Shown here: piece after piece, positions 34,231-46,562 of the stretch
How positions within the stretch are numbered: the stretch's first letter is position 1
How the letters are laid out: every line of letters starts with the position of its first letter
NCBI GenBank assembly: GCA_001600635.1
Contig: BCKL01000004.1
Coordinates: 1,375,122 to 1,439,121, forward strand
Direction of reading: 5' to 3'
Source of the DNA: Leucosporidium creatinivorum
Taxonomy: Eukaryota; Basidiomycota; Microbotryomycetes; Leucosporidiales; Leucosporidiaceae
DNA: 64,000 bases
Notes under the pieces: model-generated
Seen by the model: only the letters and a program-made list of their open reading frames with translations
The model's database searches: none
Told to the model about the DNA's origin: nothing
Program-made: the position numbers and the translations under genes

Positions 34231-36133
34231 ATGCTACCGCGCGAGCTTATTCACCGCATCATACGGCCAACACTTCAGGCTACATCTCTGCGCTCTTTCA
34301 GTACTTCCAGCCGGCGAGCCAATGTAATCCAGGAGCTCGAGTCGCGAGGGATGGTCGCCGACCTGACAAGGTGCGCTGAGGCAGTAGTAGGGCACCAGCA
34401 GAAAAAGCTGACATCTGTTGTACCACAGTCGAGCTGTTCGGAAGCACGTCGACGAGCCTGCCGTTGTCTATCTCGGCGTCGACCCCTCCGCGCGCTCTCT
34501 CCATGTCGGCAATCTCGCAGCCCTCATCGGTCTGCTGCACTTCCGCTTGCAAGGGCACACTGGTATCGCATTGGTGAGCTCGCTGCTGCTTCAGCTGGAG
34601 TGGAGCTGACTACAAGCCCACAGATTGGAGGAGCGACGGGCTCCGTAGGCGATCCCTCTGGACGGTCGACCGAGCGCAACGCCCTGTCATCAGCAGACCT
34701 CGACGCCAACGTCAAGGCCATCACCAAGCAGCTCACGGACTTTCTGAACCACGGCGTACCCTTTGCTCAGTCGCGGAATCGCCGAAGAGACCTCGCTTTC
34801 CTCGAGAAGGAGACGGGCGCGATTCGGGTGGAGAACAACTTGGACTGGTTGGGAGGGATGGGACTGCTCAAGTTTTTGAGCACGGTGGGAAAGACGGCTC
34901 GGATATCGACGATGCTCTCACGCGAGAGGTTAGTCGACCAGCCTTCTTCTCGGCTCGGCGCAAGCTGACCTCGCTCTCCTGATCGTAGCGTCAAGTCTCG
35001 CCTCGAGTCAACATCAGGGCTCTCCTTCACCGAGTTCTCCTACCAACTTCTTCAAGCTTTCGACTTCCTTACCCTGCACCAACGGCATGGCTGCACGATC
35101 CAGCTCGGCGGTTCGGATCAGCTCGGCAACATCATGAGCGGTATCGAGATGATTCGCAAGTCGAAGGAGTCGGTCGTATCGGTATCGCAGGACGTCGATC
35201 TCGGACTCGGAGGAGACCAGGTCGATCCAGCGTACGGCCTCACCATGCCGCTGCTCACCACGGCCTCGGGCGAGAAGTTTGGCAAGAGCGCCGGGAATGC
35301 CATCTGGCTCGACCCTCGCATGACCTCTCCCTTTGACTTCTACCAGGTGAGCTAGCATAGTCGAGTCGGACACGACCCCGCTGACCTTTCTCTCACATCG
35401 CAGTTCTTCCTTCGGACGACTGATGAGGAGGTGCACAAGTACCTCAAAATCTTCAGCTTCATCCGCGTTGTCGAGATTGCGGGAATCATGGCAGATCACA
35501 AGGTGAGTTATGATGTCCACGCCTCTGAGAGCCTTAAGCTGACTACTCTCTCGGCGCAGGCCCACCCCGACCAGCGAGTCGCGCAAAAGGTGCTCGCCGC
35601 CGAGGCCACCGAGCTCATTCACGGAGGTGAGTGGTCCATAACCTTCCCTGCCTTCGTGTAGCCCTGAATCTGACCCTTCCTCCTGTACAGCCAAGGGCCT
35701 CCGGCAAGCTCTCGCCGCGACCGAGCTCTTCTACAGCTCGGACCTCAAGGAGCTCAACACACCCTCGCTTGTCGATGCCCTCGATGCTCGGCCCGACCTC
35801 TCGACTCCCGGCGAGTCCGCCATCCCTTCCCTTCTCGTCCGGCTGCCTAAGGCCGACTTCCTCGACCAATCCCTCGAGAAGATTCTCACTGCCAGCGGTC
35901 TCTTCACCTCCAAGAGTGCGTTCTGCCTGCTCTATAACGAGAAAGTTTTGCTGATCCTGTATCTCACAGCCCAAGCCCGCAAGGCCATCGAAGCTGGCAC
36001 TCTGCAGCTCAACGGCGTTCGCATCCCCGCTAAGCAGCACCAGCGTCTCATCTCTGAAGAGGACATTCTCGCTGGTGGTCTGGTAGTGCTGAAGCAGGGC
36101 AAGTCGACGCACAAAGCTGTCTTGCTGCAATAG
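34231..36133 (+). CDS. MSY1: mitochondrial tyrosyl-tRNA synthetase
   Basis: Eight exons (34231-34370, 34429-34573, 34624-34928, 34989-35346, 35404-35502, 35560-35626, 35691-35915, 35970-36133) give 500 residues. It charges mitochondrial tRNA-Tyr. The N-terminus ([20 protein letters not shown], then RSFSTSSRR) is a typical mitochondrial targeting peptide. The HIGH box is HVGN at 72-75, the KMSKS loop KFGKS at 293-297, and GGSDQLGNI marks the bacterial-type TyrRS active site. The C-terminus has an S4-like RNA-binding segment ([20 protein letters not shown]). The length and layout agree with yeast Msy1. Confidence 0.94.
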
Positions 36134-36841
36134 AGGGTCGCTTCGGCCCCGCTTCACCCATCCTCACTCTCACTCGGCGGCGAGCTCTGGCTGCTTGTAG
36201 CGATCTCCGGATCAGCCTATGAGTCAGACGAGGTAGAGAAGACGCTTTGCAAATAGACGGGCCCTTTTTTGAGAGCCCCTCACAATTCGGCAAGGGCAAC
36301 GAGGGCGACCGAAAGCCACCGCCGAGCAGGGAGGGAAAGGAGCGAAGAGCTAGGACCTATCAGAGTAGCTTTTGAGCTCGTATACACATGTTCCTGAATA
36401 CTTTAAACAAGCGAGGGGGCTGTGGCTCTACTATCGAGATACACAATCGAGACGCCTCCTTTCCAATCGTCGCCTGCCACTCACTTCGCGCGAGCGCGGC
36501 TCTTGGGCTCTTCTCCCAGTGCTCCCATCAAGTCCTCACATCCCAACAAAGTGAGTCTCGCCACCAGACGACTAGGACGATCTACCGGACTACACGACGG
36601 ATCGAAGGGAGCTGCAGGAGATCAGAGGGAGGAGACGGGAGAGTTGGAAAAGAGAGGAATGGCGCTGGAGAGAGATGCAGCAGGTGTGAGGGTACAAGGC
36701 AGCAAGAGCAGGGGGAAATTATGTCGGTGTACAGGATGAGAACGGGGCAGAGATTGGGGTGCAGCACAGCAGGCGTAAGACGACTTGGGCGCAGGAGCTG
36801 ACGATTTCTCCTCCCCTCCTTTATCGCTGGTCCCGCTACAG
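36134..36841. other. 708-bp gap with ribosomal protein promoter and a 5' leader intron
   Basis: No coding exon is supported. Directly before the S0 start codon lies a probable leader intron, 36775-36841 (GTAAGA donor, GAGCTGACG branch, CCGCTACAG acceptor). The gene's transcription start must therefore lie left of 36775. A 5' leader intron is common in fungal ribosomal protein genes. Confidence 0.5.
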
Positions 36842-38328
36842 ATGGCCCCCGCTTCCCGTCTTCCCGCCGCTCTCCAGGCCACTGAGGAGGACATCTCCCT
36901 CCTCCTCCAGGCTCAGGCCCACATTGGGTGAGTTGATGCTTTGCGCTGGACTTGGCGAGGGAGCGCTTGAACGCCGAGGGAGATAGGGTCAGCCAGCTGA
37001 CCCTACGATCTACAATAGAACCAAGAACGTCGAGAAGAAGATGATCCCTTACGTCTGGAAGCGCCGCGCTGATGTGAGTTGGCGGGATCCGAGGCGGAGG
37101 AGACGCGCGCCGAGCAGCGAGAGCTCACCCAGCTGTCTATCTCAACAGGGAATCAACCTCATCAACGTCGGAAAGACCTGGGAGAAGATCGTTTTTGCTG
37201 CCCGCATCATCGGTAGGTCACCTTCAGCAGCCTCGACAGCTCATCGCCGAAGCTCGGAGCGCTGACCCCCTTCGCTTCTCTCAATAGCGGCCATCGAGAA
37301 CCCCGCCGATGTTGTCGTCATCTCTGCCCGCCCCTACGGACAGCGTGCCGTCCTCAAGTTCGCCTCGAACACCGGAGCCCAGGCCGTGCGTTGCTTCTCG
37401 GCGTAGACGCTCTGCTCGGCGACTCGAGCTGACCCTCCTCGTTCTCTTAGATCGCTGGTCGCTTCGTCCCCGGAGCCTTCACCAACTCCATCACCGCTCG
37501 CTCGTTCAAGGAGCCCCGCCTCATCATCGTCACCGACCCCCGTGTCGACCACCAGGCCATCCGTGAGGCTTCGTACGTCAACATCCCCGTCATCGCCCTT
37601 TGCGACACCGACTCGCCCCTCTCGTACGTCGACTGCGCCATCCCCACCAACAACAAGTCCAAGCACGCTATCGGACTCGTTTGGTGGCTCCTTGCCCGTG
37701 AGGTCCTCCGCCTCCGCGGCACCGTCGCCCGCACCCCCGACGCCTGGCCCGTCATGGTCGACATGTTCTTCGTGAGTAGCGTGTTCACTTTGAAGCTGAG
37801 CAGCGCCGAGGTGCTGAAAGGCGCAGCTCGGCGGTCGCAGCGCTCGTTTGACCAAAGGCTTACCTCCGTCTCTCCCCACCACAGTACCGCGACCCCGAAG
37901 AGGTTGAGCGTGACCTCCAGACCGTCGCCGACGCCAAGGCCGCCGCCGCCGAGGCCGAGGCCGCTCCCGCTGAGCAGGCCCAGCCCGACTGGGAGGTCTC
38001 TGGACCCGCCGCCGGTGTCGCCGCCGCTGCCACCCTTCCCGCCACCGAGGCCGGTTCGTTCATCTCTCTATGTCTTCCTCCAGACGAGCGGCCGCCGTGA
38101 TCTTCGCTCGAGCTTGGTCTTCGTCGCTCAGACGATCGCCGAGCTTCGAGCCGAGTGTCATCGGGGGCTGCTCGTCCTCTCCCCCTTCCCTGCATGAATG
38201 CTCACTCATTCCATCTCCTTACAATTGGTCCGCAAATAGGTATCGACTGGGCTGCTGAGGGACCCTCCGACTGGGCTGCCGAGCCCGAGGCTCCCGCCGC
38301 TGGAGCTGCCCCCGCCGCCGGATGGTAA
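36842..38328 (+). CDS. RPS0: 40S ribosomal protein S0 (uS2, RPSA)
   Basis: Seven exons (36842-36927, 37019-37073, 37149-37212, 37288-37385, 37451-37771, 37885-38053, 38240-38328) give 293 residues. It is a structural protein of the small cytosolic subunit needed for 40S maturation. Family blocks are plain: [15 protein letters not shown], then [37 protein letters not shown] and [20 protein letters not shown]. The C-terminal tail is Ala/Glu-rich with acidic-aromatic repeats ([17 protein letters not shown]), as in eukaryotic RPSA. Codon use is strongly biased to C-ending codons, as expected for high expression. Intron 6 has a GTTCGT donor and is unusually long (186 nt). Confidence 0.97.
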
Positions 38329-38631
38329 GCGTTGGTTGCTCGTTTCACGAGTGACTGATGGCTTGTTGTCTAGTTTATCGTTGGGATGCCCCGATCGACG
38401 CTGTATCAGGCCTGATATAGCTGAGAGAAGGGCCGGAGAAATCCAAAAAGCTTATCAATGCAGCACTACACGTCCGAGCGAGCCGAGAGAGTACAGCGAA
38501 CGCTACAGAGAGCTTCCGAGCGAGTCTCAAGCTATCTCAGAGCAGAGTCGAAGCGCGTCGGCGACGAGCTGCTCTTTCCCTCCTGCTCTCACCTCGTCTG
38601 TTCGAAACCGACCTCGGTCGCGCTGTACAGA

Positions 38632-40163
38632 ATGCCACCTCGAGGAAGAGGGCGAGGACGAGCTCGAGCCGCTGCACATCAAGAACCGCCCGCCGAAACG
38701 GCTACAGTTCGCCTGCGACCAGGCTACGACCCAGGACTCTGTCTCCAAAGCCCGCTCTTCTTCGCATCTGAAACCTGGGCAAATACGATCAGGCCTGACG
38801 TGGATGCTCTCTTTACCGCTTTCGAGGAGGGCTGGCGCGCAGAGCGAGCAGAGGGAGGCAGCAGGAGTCCGTTTGAGCTGTTCAGCGAGCTGTGGGAGCA
38901 GCAAGGCTGGGGAAAGCTACATTTGACCGGGATCCTCGAAGGGCCAATGTACAAGCCTTGGGGTGAAGCTGTAGTGCGAGGATTTACTGGTGAGTCCTGC
39001 AGCTGGCGAGCCAAGAGCGCGTCGGAGCGAGCAAGTCACGCTCGGTCGTTGGCGGACTGAAGCTCGAGACGGGGCAGTGCTGATACCGAGCTAAGCTATG
39101 AGGACATATACTAACATCCTGCTGCTCCCACAGAGCATTTACAAGCTTCCACGGCGCCCCTTCGCCAGGTCGCCGCCCTCTTCTCGCTCTACGCCTTCTG
39201 GACGACTCAACCGCCTACAATGGAGCAGATCTTCATCTCGGTAGATCCTCGTGAGCTATCTCTTGACTCTGTGCTGAGCTCTCGCGGAGCCAGGACCCCT
39301 CGCTGACTTGTCGTCTTGTGCTCCCCCTCCCCTCAGCGACCCTCGAATACCTCCTCACCCTCCCGGACGTCCTCGCTCCTTCCCTAGACTCTTCTTCCGA
39401 CTCTACCGAGACCGACGCAGTCCCCGCCGCGTCCAACGCCGACGAATCGACCCATGCCGCCCCTCTCCCCTGCCTCGACCTCGCCCTCATCCTGACTTCG
39501 CTCATCTCCTCCGATGCCTTCTTCCTCATCCCAACCCCAACATTCCTCTTCCCTCCTCTCCCCTCCAACTCAATTCGCGAAGCCCGAAGAAAAGGCGCAG
39601 ACAAGACGGCCATGTCCCTTCTCGGCGCCGAGGAGGAGATGGAGGCGTTGGTGGATGGGAGGTTCGGGGATTTGCCGAGGGCGGAAGAGAGGAGTGGAAG
39701 TCCGGGTAGGAGGGCGAGGAGTCAGAGCCTTGGTGCAGAAGGAGAGGGAGACGTAGAGTGGGATGATGAGAAGGGGTGGTCGGCGGAGTTGAGGGCGTTG
39801 CACGAGGGGTACCTCCAAACCAAAGCTGCCGCCTTCCCCACCACCACCTCAACGGTACCCTTTGCCTCCAACCACACCTCTACCCCCGCCACCGCCATCG
39901 AAACTCGAGTGCTCGCGTCAGCCGGAGACCTCACCCTCAGCGCTCTCCAGACGGCAGGATCTGGATTCGGCACCAACTCGGGCGTGGAATTGGAGGGAGA
40001 CGATGAGGAAACCGAGGCGACGAGGAAGAGGAGGAGAACTGAGTTGATGGGTCTCGTTGGCGCCGAGGGAGGAGAGCCGAAAGGGTTGAAGGCGTATGAG
40101 GCGACGGTGGAGCGCTTGGGAGAGACGGTGGTGGATATGGAGGACGGGGAGGAAGATCCATGA
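38632..40163 (+). CDS. SNAPC1/SNAP43-like snRNA-activating complex subunit
   Basis: Three exons (38632-38989, 39134-39250, 39337-40163) give 433 residues. The region from about residue 45 to 210 fits the SNAPC1 domain: FELFSELWEQQGWGKLHL, GPMYKPWGEAVVRGF, then APLRQVAALFSLYAFWTTQP and the helical stretch LDLALILTSLISSDAFFLIP. In animals SNAPC1 is part of the complex that recruits RNA polymerase II and III to snRNA promoters. The assignment is by pattern memory and moderate. The N-terminus is an RGRGRG stretch; the C-terminal half is acidic and disordered with a KRRR basic site. It follows S0 by 303 bp, with no other gene in that gap. Confidence 0.55.
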
Positions 40164-40931
40164 GCGTCTGTCGGCGAGGGTGCGGGATGTGTGGAGGCGA
40201 GGGCTATTGCCCCGGCACGCTGCTCGACGAAGTGGGGAGGGGGAGGGCTTCTGTAGATAGGCGCAGAGTGTTGTAAACGAGTATCAATCTCATGGTCATG
40301 GAGCTGCGTTGACGAAGAATGAGAGGTGCGATCGGTTGCTCAAAGCTCAGCCCTTCGTCGAGCTCGTCTCTCGAGTCGTCTCATCTGCCACTCAAGGCAG
40401 CGCCGCCCTCGCACTTTTACCCAATTGATCGCAACGGCTGCGGACACCTCTTAGCACTTCTTATCAAGCGAGAGCGGACGGCGTAGGCCGTGCTTTGCCT
40501 TCTGCGACAGCTCGGCGAAGGTTTCTCCTCTTCGCGCCTAGCTCGAATCCCTCCGTGCTTCAGTTGCATAGCTCAGGCTCGCCCAACGGGCTTTCTGATC
40601 TCCGAACTAACCCAGCCGAAGCTGCCCAGCAGCCAAGTACTCGTCGGTGTTGCTGTGGAGTGGATCGCCAAGCGGCTGCGGGCGGGAAGCTCAGTCCAAG
40701 CTCTCTGCTCCTTCTCCTTGTTCTTTTTCCTTCGTTTTCGCTGCTCCTTTCTTGCTGCTTGTCGAACGGTTTTCCCTGTAGCGATGGCTTGAGGATGAGC
40801 GGCGGGCGAGCAGTCAGTGATGTCAGCCGACCAACTTATTCGGAGCAGGCGCAAGCGGGGTCGTCATCCTGAGCGCTCCCTTTCTCTCTTGTTCTCCCAC
40901 CACACGCATCTCTTAAAGCACCTCACACATC
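40164..40931. other. 768-bp gap before the LEA-like gene
   Basis: No convincing exon is seen. The part from about 40690 to 40790 is T/C-rich with TTTTTC runs, and the last 60 bp (CTCTCTTGTTC, CACACGCATC) look like a fungal core promoter and leader. It probably holds the promoter of the downstream gene. Confidence 0.4.
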
Positions 40932-41953
40932 ATGTAAGATCTCAGTTCTTACTCCTGCTCTGACACAAGCTAACTCCCTACATCTCGCTGTTCTACAGGT
41001 CCGCCCCCATCTCCAACACCACCTCCAACCAGCAGACTTTCGGCGCTGGACAGCAGCAGACTGGCCTCGACAACACCTCATCGATCCCTGCTCACACTAC
41101 TACCAACGCTGGACCCACCTCGGCCATCCCTACCACCGGCGGAGCTTCTCAGGGAGCCGTCCCCACTTCGCACTCGACCGGCCAGCACCACACCTCGTCG
41201 TCGGCCGCTGGAGGTAACTCGGAGGCCGCCGCTGGTCTCGGAAGTGACCCTTGGGCCGGCAAGGAGCGTCCTTCGGAGGCTCTCCAGCACCCCGACCACG
41301 CCAACGGTGGAGCGACCGAGGACGGCGCTGCCGAGGCTGCTCCTCAAGAGATGGGAGAGGATGGACTCCCTATCCAGCATCACGCTGGACAGGTCGGACT
41401 CGGACCCAACTACAAAAAGGTGAGCTTTTTGTCTTCCTCGGCGCCTTCTTTCAGATCTCGGCGCTGACACCTCGTTCCATTTTTAAGCACCCCAACACGG
41501 GAGACAAGATCGCTGGTACCATGGAGGAGATCAAGGGCAAGATTTTGCACAAGCCCGAGGTCGCCCAGCACGGTACCGACCGCAAGACTGGCGCCCTCGA
41601 GGACAAGAAGGCCAAGGCGGACGACAACAACGACGTGCGTTCTTGCAGCTCTTTAACGAGGACAGCGTGCTTACTGTAGTACTTTCTCTCTACAGCCCTT
41701 CAAGAAGGAGGAGGAGGCCGGCGCTGGCTCGAAGGCGGAGGCCGTCAAGGATGCCGCTACCGGCCACAAGTCGGCCGAGCACACCACCGCCCCTGCTCCC
41801 GGCTCGGCTGCTGCTGGACAGCACACCGGCGCTACCTCTGCCCACCGCACCACCTCGGCTACTCCTTCCCACACCGCCTCCCACACCGGCTCGACCGCCA
41901 CTGGAGCCAACCCCCTCGCTGGCGGCGCCGAGACCACTCCTCGCGCTCTCTAA
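40932..41953 (+). CDS. hydrophilic LEA/CsbD-like stress protein with split start codon
   Basis: Four exons (40932-40933, 40999-41419, 41488-41634, 41696-41953) give 275 residues. The first coding exon holds only AT; the G of the ATG comes after intron 1 (40934-40998, GTAAGA to CTACAG). The protein is very rich in Gly, Ala, Thr, Ser, Gln and His with almost no hydrophobic core, so probably disordered. The block GDKIAGTMEEIKGKILHKPE, then TGALEDKKAKADDNNDPF, resembles CsbD/LEA-type repeats in basidiomycete stress proteins. A role in desiccation or osmotic stress is inferred from composition only. The usual fungal start ATGTCN is obtained only with the split codon, supporting this model. Confidence 0.7.
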
Positions 41954-42229
41954 GCTGAGCTCGACACGTTCCAAGTAGCCAAACACGATCCTCAATCAGT
42001 ACTGTAAATAGAGCCAAACGTCGCAATCCCTCTCTTTCGCGTGAGAAGCAAGAATTAGACCGCTTGAGAGACGAGCTCGGCGAAGGCTCAAACGCCAACA
42101 CCCCGTAGCGGTCATCTCTTAACCCGCGTCCACGCTACACGAGTAGCACGATATCGATTTGACGAACTTGAGGCATCCGTTGCATTGCGAAGCCTTCCAC
42201 CGAGCCCGAAGACGGCGCCGAGCGATGCT

Positions 42230-43802
42230 CTATACGCCGATCTCGGCCTCGAGAGCAGCGGCATAGTACTCTCCAGCAGTGATAGGCTCGTATCTGAGGG
42301 GCAAACGAGTCAGTGATATCTCTCGAGGGGCGAGCAGCGAGTCTGAGATCGTTTCGGCGGATGCGAGCGAGAAGGCGGCAGTCGTGAGGTGAAGGAATTG
42401 AGAGGAGGGGGCTGGAGGCTCACTTTGGTTCTCCGAGTCCAGGAATACACTCGATGATGGCTTCCGAGTTGGGCTGCAAGGATTGAAGCAAGAGTCACAA
42501 TCGGCGGGCGAGGAAACGAGCGATCTCGAGCTGAGCTCACGTTGCAAAAGTAGGCGATGGCTGCAGTAGAAGATCGAAGGCGGATGTAAGTCAGCTTTGC
42601 CTCGAGCGCTCATAGCTCGTATACAAAGCGAGGCAGCGACGAAACTTACAGCGCCGAGTCTTGGTGAGCTCTTCGGGGTCCTCGCCGGGCTGAAGGGCGG
42701 GCAGAATTGCACGGTGAACCGTAGACTTGAGCTTGTCGTTTGACCACCGTTGTAGGATGTCTCCGCTGCGAGTGAGACGAGGAGGAGGATCAGTAAAGCT
42801 GGAAGGATCGTCGCCGAGAAGGGAGAGCTCACATGTTGATGACAAAGGTGTCCTCCTTTGGCGTCACATTGACCCAATCGCCGTCAGGACCCGTCACTTG
42901 AAGTCCACCGGTACCATCTTGCCATAGCAGAGTTACCTGCGAAGCAAGGAAATCAGCGCCGAAGGGCAGCCGCTCGGCCGAGGGTCGGGAATATCATCTC
43001 TACCGTTCCAAAGTCCGTATGCGCGCCTAAGCGGTTAGGAGATCCACTACGCTTTGCTGGAGGGTAGTGCAGCAGGCGAAGGTTGTGAGCTCGGCCGTTG
43101 TTGGCTGATACGAAGAAGTCAGGAGCGAGGCCGAGCGAGATGGCGAGGAGGGAGAGGATGCGGAGATGTAGCTTGTCGCAGAGTTGGTGGAAAGTGTTCA
43201 TCGTCTGGTGTAGCTATGTCAGCTCAGGCGGAGCAGAGCTGCAGCAGCACCGAGCTCACCTCCTTGAATCCCGGCAGCTCCTCCTCCTCGGGCCAGTGCT
43301 CAGGGTAAGTTGGATCAGAGTCGTTGCCAATCTCAAATGTCTGCAGTAGAACACGGTCAGCGTACCGCCCCACAAGAGCGCGACCGATACCTGCGAGAGA
43401 CGAACCTCCTTCTGGTCGCCGGATTCGGCGCGCTCGAGGGCGATCTGCTCCTCATCTTTAGATAGAGATGGCTGCTCCCGACCTTGCGCCAGGTATCCAC
43501 GATTCGCCTTGCTCGATACGAACGCCAGGCGGTCCTTGGTGCTCTGCGGCAGGTCGAAGAAGCGCGCATTCTGTTCGTCGCTTCGTGTCAGCTTCAGACG
43601 GTGCAAGAAAGCTGGTGGAAGCATGCACGTATTCGAACACCCTGTCTACTAGGACCTTGGGCACAATCGACTCGTAACCGCGCACGTAGAAGAATCCCCA
43701 CCGAGATGAAAGGTCGACGAAGGAGCGGGCGAGTTCCTGCTCTTCTGCAGGCGAAATGTTACCCTCGAGGAAGGTGGTGAGGTCGATAGTGTTCAGTCCC
43801 AT
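42230..43802 (-). CDS. 2-oxoglutarate/Fe(II) dioxygenase, isopenicillin-N-synthase-like
   Basis: Nine exons (43802-43629, 43570-43406, 43340-43260, 43204-43004, 42936-42833, 42765-42650, 42560-42541, 42473-42424, 42293-42230) give 324 residues. The family uses Fe(II) and 2-oxoglutarate to oxidise small molecules. Iron ligands are visible: His202 and Asp204 in GAHTDFGT, and His259 in STVHRA. The RxS motif for 2-oxoglutarate lies in TRRSIAYFCN. The N-terminal DIOX_N region is present (IDLTTFLEG, then RWGFFYVRGY). The substrate cannot be predicted; basidiomycetes have many such enzymes. Exon 7 is 20 nt, and intron 2 has a GTTCGT donor. The gene is divergent from the permease gene, 235 bp away. 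Confidence 0.88.
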
Positions 43803-44037
43803 ATCTGTAGCGTGATAGTCGAATCGAAGAGCACAGGGAAGCAAGAGCGAAACCTTCGGCGGAAGGGAAACTGCCGCTGATCGTCGAACTTCGCGAGCTT
43901 CTAGCGCTCCCCTACCAGCAATCAGCTTCCGCTAAGCAACCTTTTCTTCGCGCTGTCACCTCAAGCTTCTTCTCCTTCCCTTCACATCGTTCCCTCATCT
44001 CCAACACCCAGCCAGCAATCACGAACGAACGCCGAGA

Positions 44038-46562
44038 ATGGGTCTCTTTCAGCGCAAGAACGCGCCCTCCGCCGCCGAGGGCGAGCAACCCCCAGCTTCC
44101 CAAGGCTTCAGCATTCGGCTACCGAAGCAGGCTTCGTCCATGGCACCCGAAGGCGTCTGGTCCAACGCCGGTGAGCTTCCTTGGCCTCGAGTACAAACCT
44201 GGGGGATCGCTCGGACGCCGAACAACGATAAGGAGATTCGCAGCCTTGCAGGAAGCTGACGGTCTTCTATTGTACGCAGACCTCGATCCTACACCTCGTT
44301 CGCAATGGACATGGGGTGTAGCTACCTGTACGTTGCTCTTGCTTTCGTCGTTGGAGGCTTGGAGCTGACTCTCCGAAACCTCGGCCGACTTCTTCACTTC
44401 CCCCGAACCTCCCTCCCTCGCTGCTGACAGGGTGGACCTTTTGGCTCAGCGCTGTAGCCGATCCGGCAACATTCCAGACGGATATGCCTGCCTCTTCTCT
44501 GCCTTCAAAGCGCTTCCTTCGCTGACTCGGCGCTCGCTCGGGTAGGCTCGTCACTGATTCCCGCCGGGCTCGGCGTGGGTGAGGCCATCGGATGCGTCAT
44601 CCTCGCCAACATTGTCATCTCCATCCCTATCGTCCTCAACGGCACGATTGGCTCTCGACTTCGCATTCCCTTCCCCGTCGCCGCTCGCTCGTCGTTCGGC
44701 TACTGGCTGTCCCTCTTTCCTGTCATCTCGCGAGCTGTCTTGTCGATGACCTGGTTCGGCATCGAATGCTATAACGGCGGATCTGCCGTCACGCAATGCC
44801 TTCGCGCGATGTGGCCTAGCTATCTCAACATCCCGTGAGTTCGAGGTTCGGCGATAATCTCTGACGACTGACTGACTCATTCTGCTTTCAGCAACCACCT
44901 TCCCGAGTCGGCTGGAATCACAACAATGGACTTTTGTTCTTACTTCCTCTACTGGCTCATCCAGCTGCCCTTCTTCTTTATCAAGTGCGCTCTTCAGGGA
45001 TCGACCGAGCGTTCGGCGCTGATTTGACTGTCTTCTACAGCCCCAAGAACCTCCGCTGGCTCTTCGCGCTCAAATGCGTCTACGTCCCAGTCGTTGCACT
45101 CGCCACCATGGGTACGATGGTCCACCAGGCCGGCGGAGGAGGACCCCTCATCGCGCAGGGCGCAACGGCCACAGGACGTGACTACGCTTCGGCGTGGTGT
45201 TTAGGATTCGCCGCTCTCTGCGGGAACTGGGCGACTATCGCTGTGAACGCACCCGATTACACGAGGTAAGCGATCGAACCGCTGAACAGCCGCTTTCGAC
45301 TTCTGCGCTCGGCTGACCCTGCTTCGGCTCGACCAGGTACTCGACCACGCCTCGCACACAGATCTGGCAAATCCCTAGTCTACTCGTCTCGAGTGTTCTC
45401 ATCACTACTTGTGGCATTCTAGCTGCAAGCGCCAGTGTCATCGTCTACGGCGGCGAGCCGCTGTGGAGTCCTTTTGACATCATGTCCAACTGGGACAATA
45501 GGGCTGCGGTGTGGTTCTGCTCTTTCGGCTGGATCATTGTGAGTAGAGTGCTTGACTCTTCGCCGCCCCTGCCTCGCCTGCTCGACTAAGCGCCTCGGCT
45601 TCGACACTCGCCGAGCTTCCGAATCTTCGCCGAACGTGCCGCTCATTTTCTTCTCCTCAGGGATCAATCGGAGCTAACATTACCGCCAACTCGCTCTCCG
45701 CTGCCAATGACTTGACCTCGCTGTGCCCCAAGGTAAGCCGTCGACCCTCGATGCTCGGCGAAGTCTCCCAAGCTAATCATGCCCCGCTTTCGCAGTACAT
45801 CAACATCACTCGCGGCCAAATCATCACCGCCGTGGTAGGAGGATGGGCCTTTGTACCCTGGAAGATCCTCTCGAGCGGTACCTCCTTCCTCAACTTCATG
45901 TGAGCCTTTTTCGTTCGCTCATCTGAGCGCCGACCGTCCAGCTGACCAGCTTCACTCTTGCGCAGGTCTGCCTACGCGGTCATCATGGGACCGTTTGCAG
46001 CCATCATCACGGCTGACTTCTGGGTGAGTGGCTTGTCTAAATGCGCGCCGTGGACGAAGCTGATCGCTCCGTTCCCGCCTGCAGCTCGTCAAGAAGTGCA
46101 ACTACGACATTCCAGCTCTCTACGATCCTCATGGACGTTACACCTACTGGAAGGGTATCAACTGGCGAGCTCTTGTCACCTGCATTGTCACAATTGCGCC
46201 TACTATGGTGAGCTCGGCGCTGTCCTCGCTCTCGGCGCTCGCTGACAGCCCTCTTATCTCGCCTTCACAGCCTGGTCTCATCAAGACCGTCAACCCCAAC
46301 ATCCAGGTCGGCAACGTGTTCTGGTTCTACGCTCCAGGATTTGTGTCAGGCTACGTCCCCGGTACGCTGCCTCTCTTCTCTCCTTCGCCGAGCATCGCGA
46401 CTGACCTTGCCTCTACCGACAGCCCTTCTGGTTTACTACCTTCTCAATCTCACTTTCCCTCATCATGATACCCTCATCGCCTTCGCCATCACCAGCAACA
46501 CTGAGGACAGCACCGACGGAGATGAGGAGTCGAAGGCTTCGGCGCAGTCGGTTCGGGCCTAG
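44038..46562 (+). CDS. NCS1 family nucleobase/allantoin/thiamine-type permease
   Basis: Thirteen exons (44038-44170, 44280-44327, 44431-44481, 44546-44834, 44892-44984, 45041-45265, 45337-45538, 45661-45732, 45796-45899, 45966-46023, 46085-46207, 46271-46361, 46423-46562) give 542 residues. NCS1 proteins import uracil, uridine, allantoin, purines or thiamine with protons. About 12 membrane segments are visible. Family blocks: DLDPTPRSQWTW, then VADPATFQTGSSLI, PVAARSSFGYWLSLFPVISR, NAPDYTRY and NITANSLSAANDL. The tail is acidic. The ligand is not certain; the pattern suits the fungal Fur group. The junction after 44481 has no GT donor: keeping the conserved FQTGSSL block needs an intron starting ATATGC and ending TAG. 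Confidence 0.9.
44482..44545 (+). other. candidate AT-AG intron in the permease gene
   Basis: The 64-nt stretch starts ATATGCC, contains a CTGAC branch-like site 19 nt before its end and ends GGGTAG. Only removal of exactly this piece joins the conserved halves in frame. No GT or GC donor in the right phase exists nearby. Confidence 0.45.
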
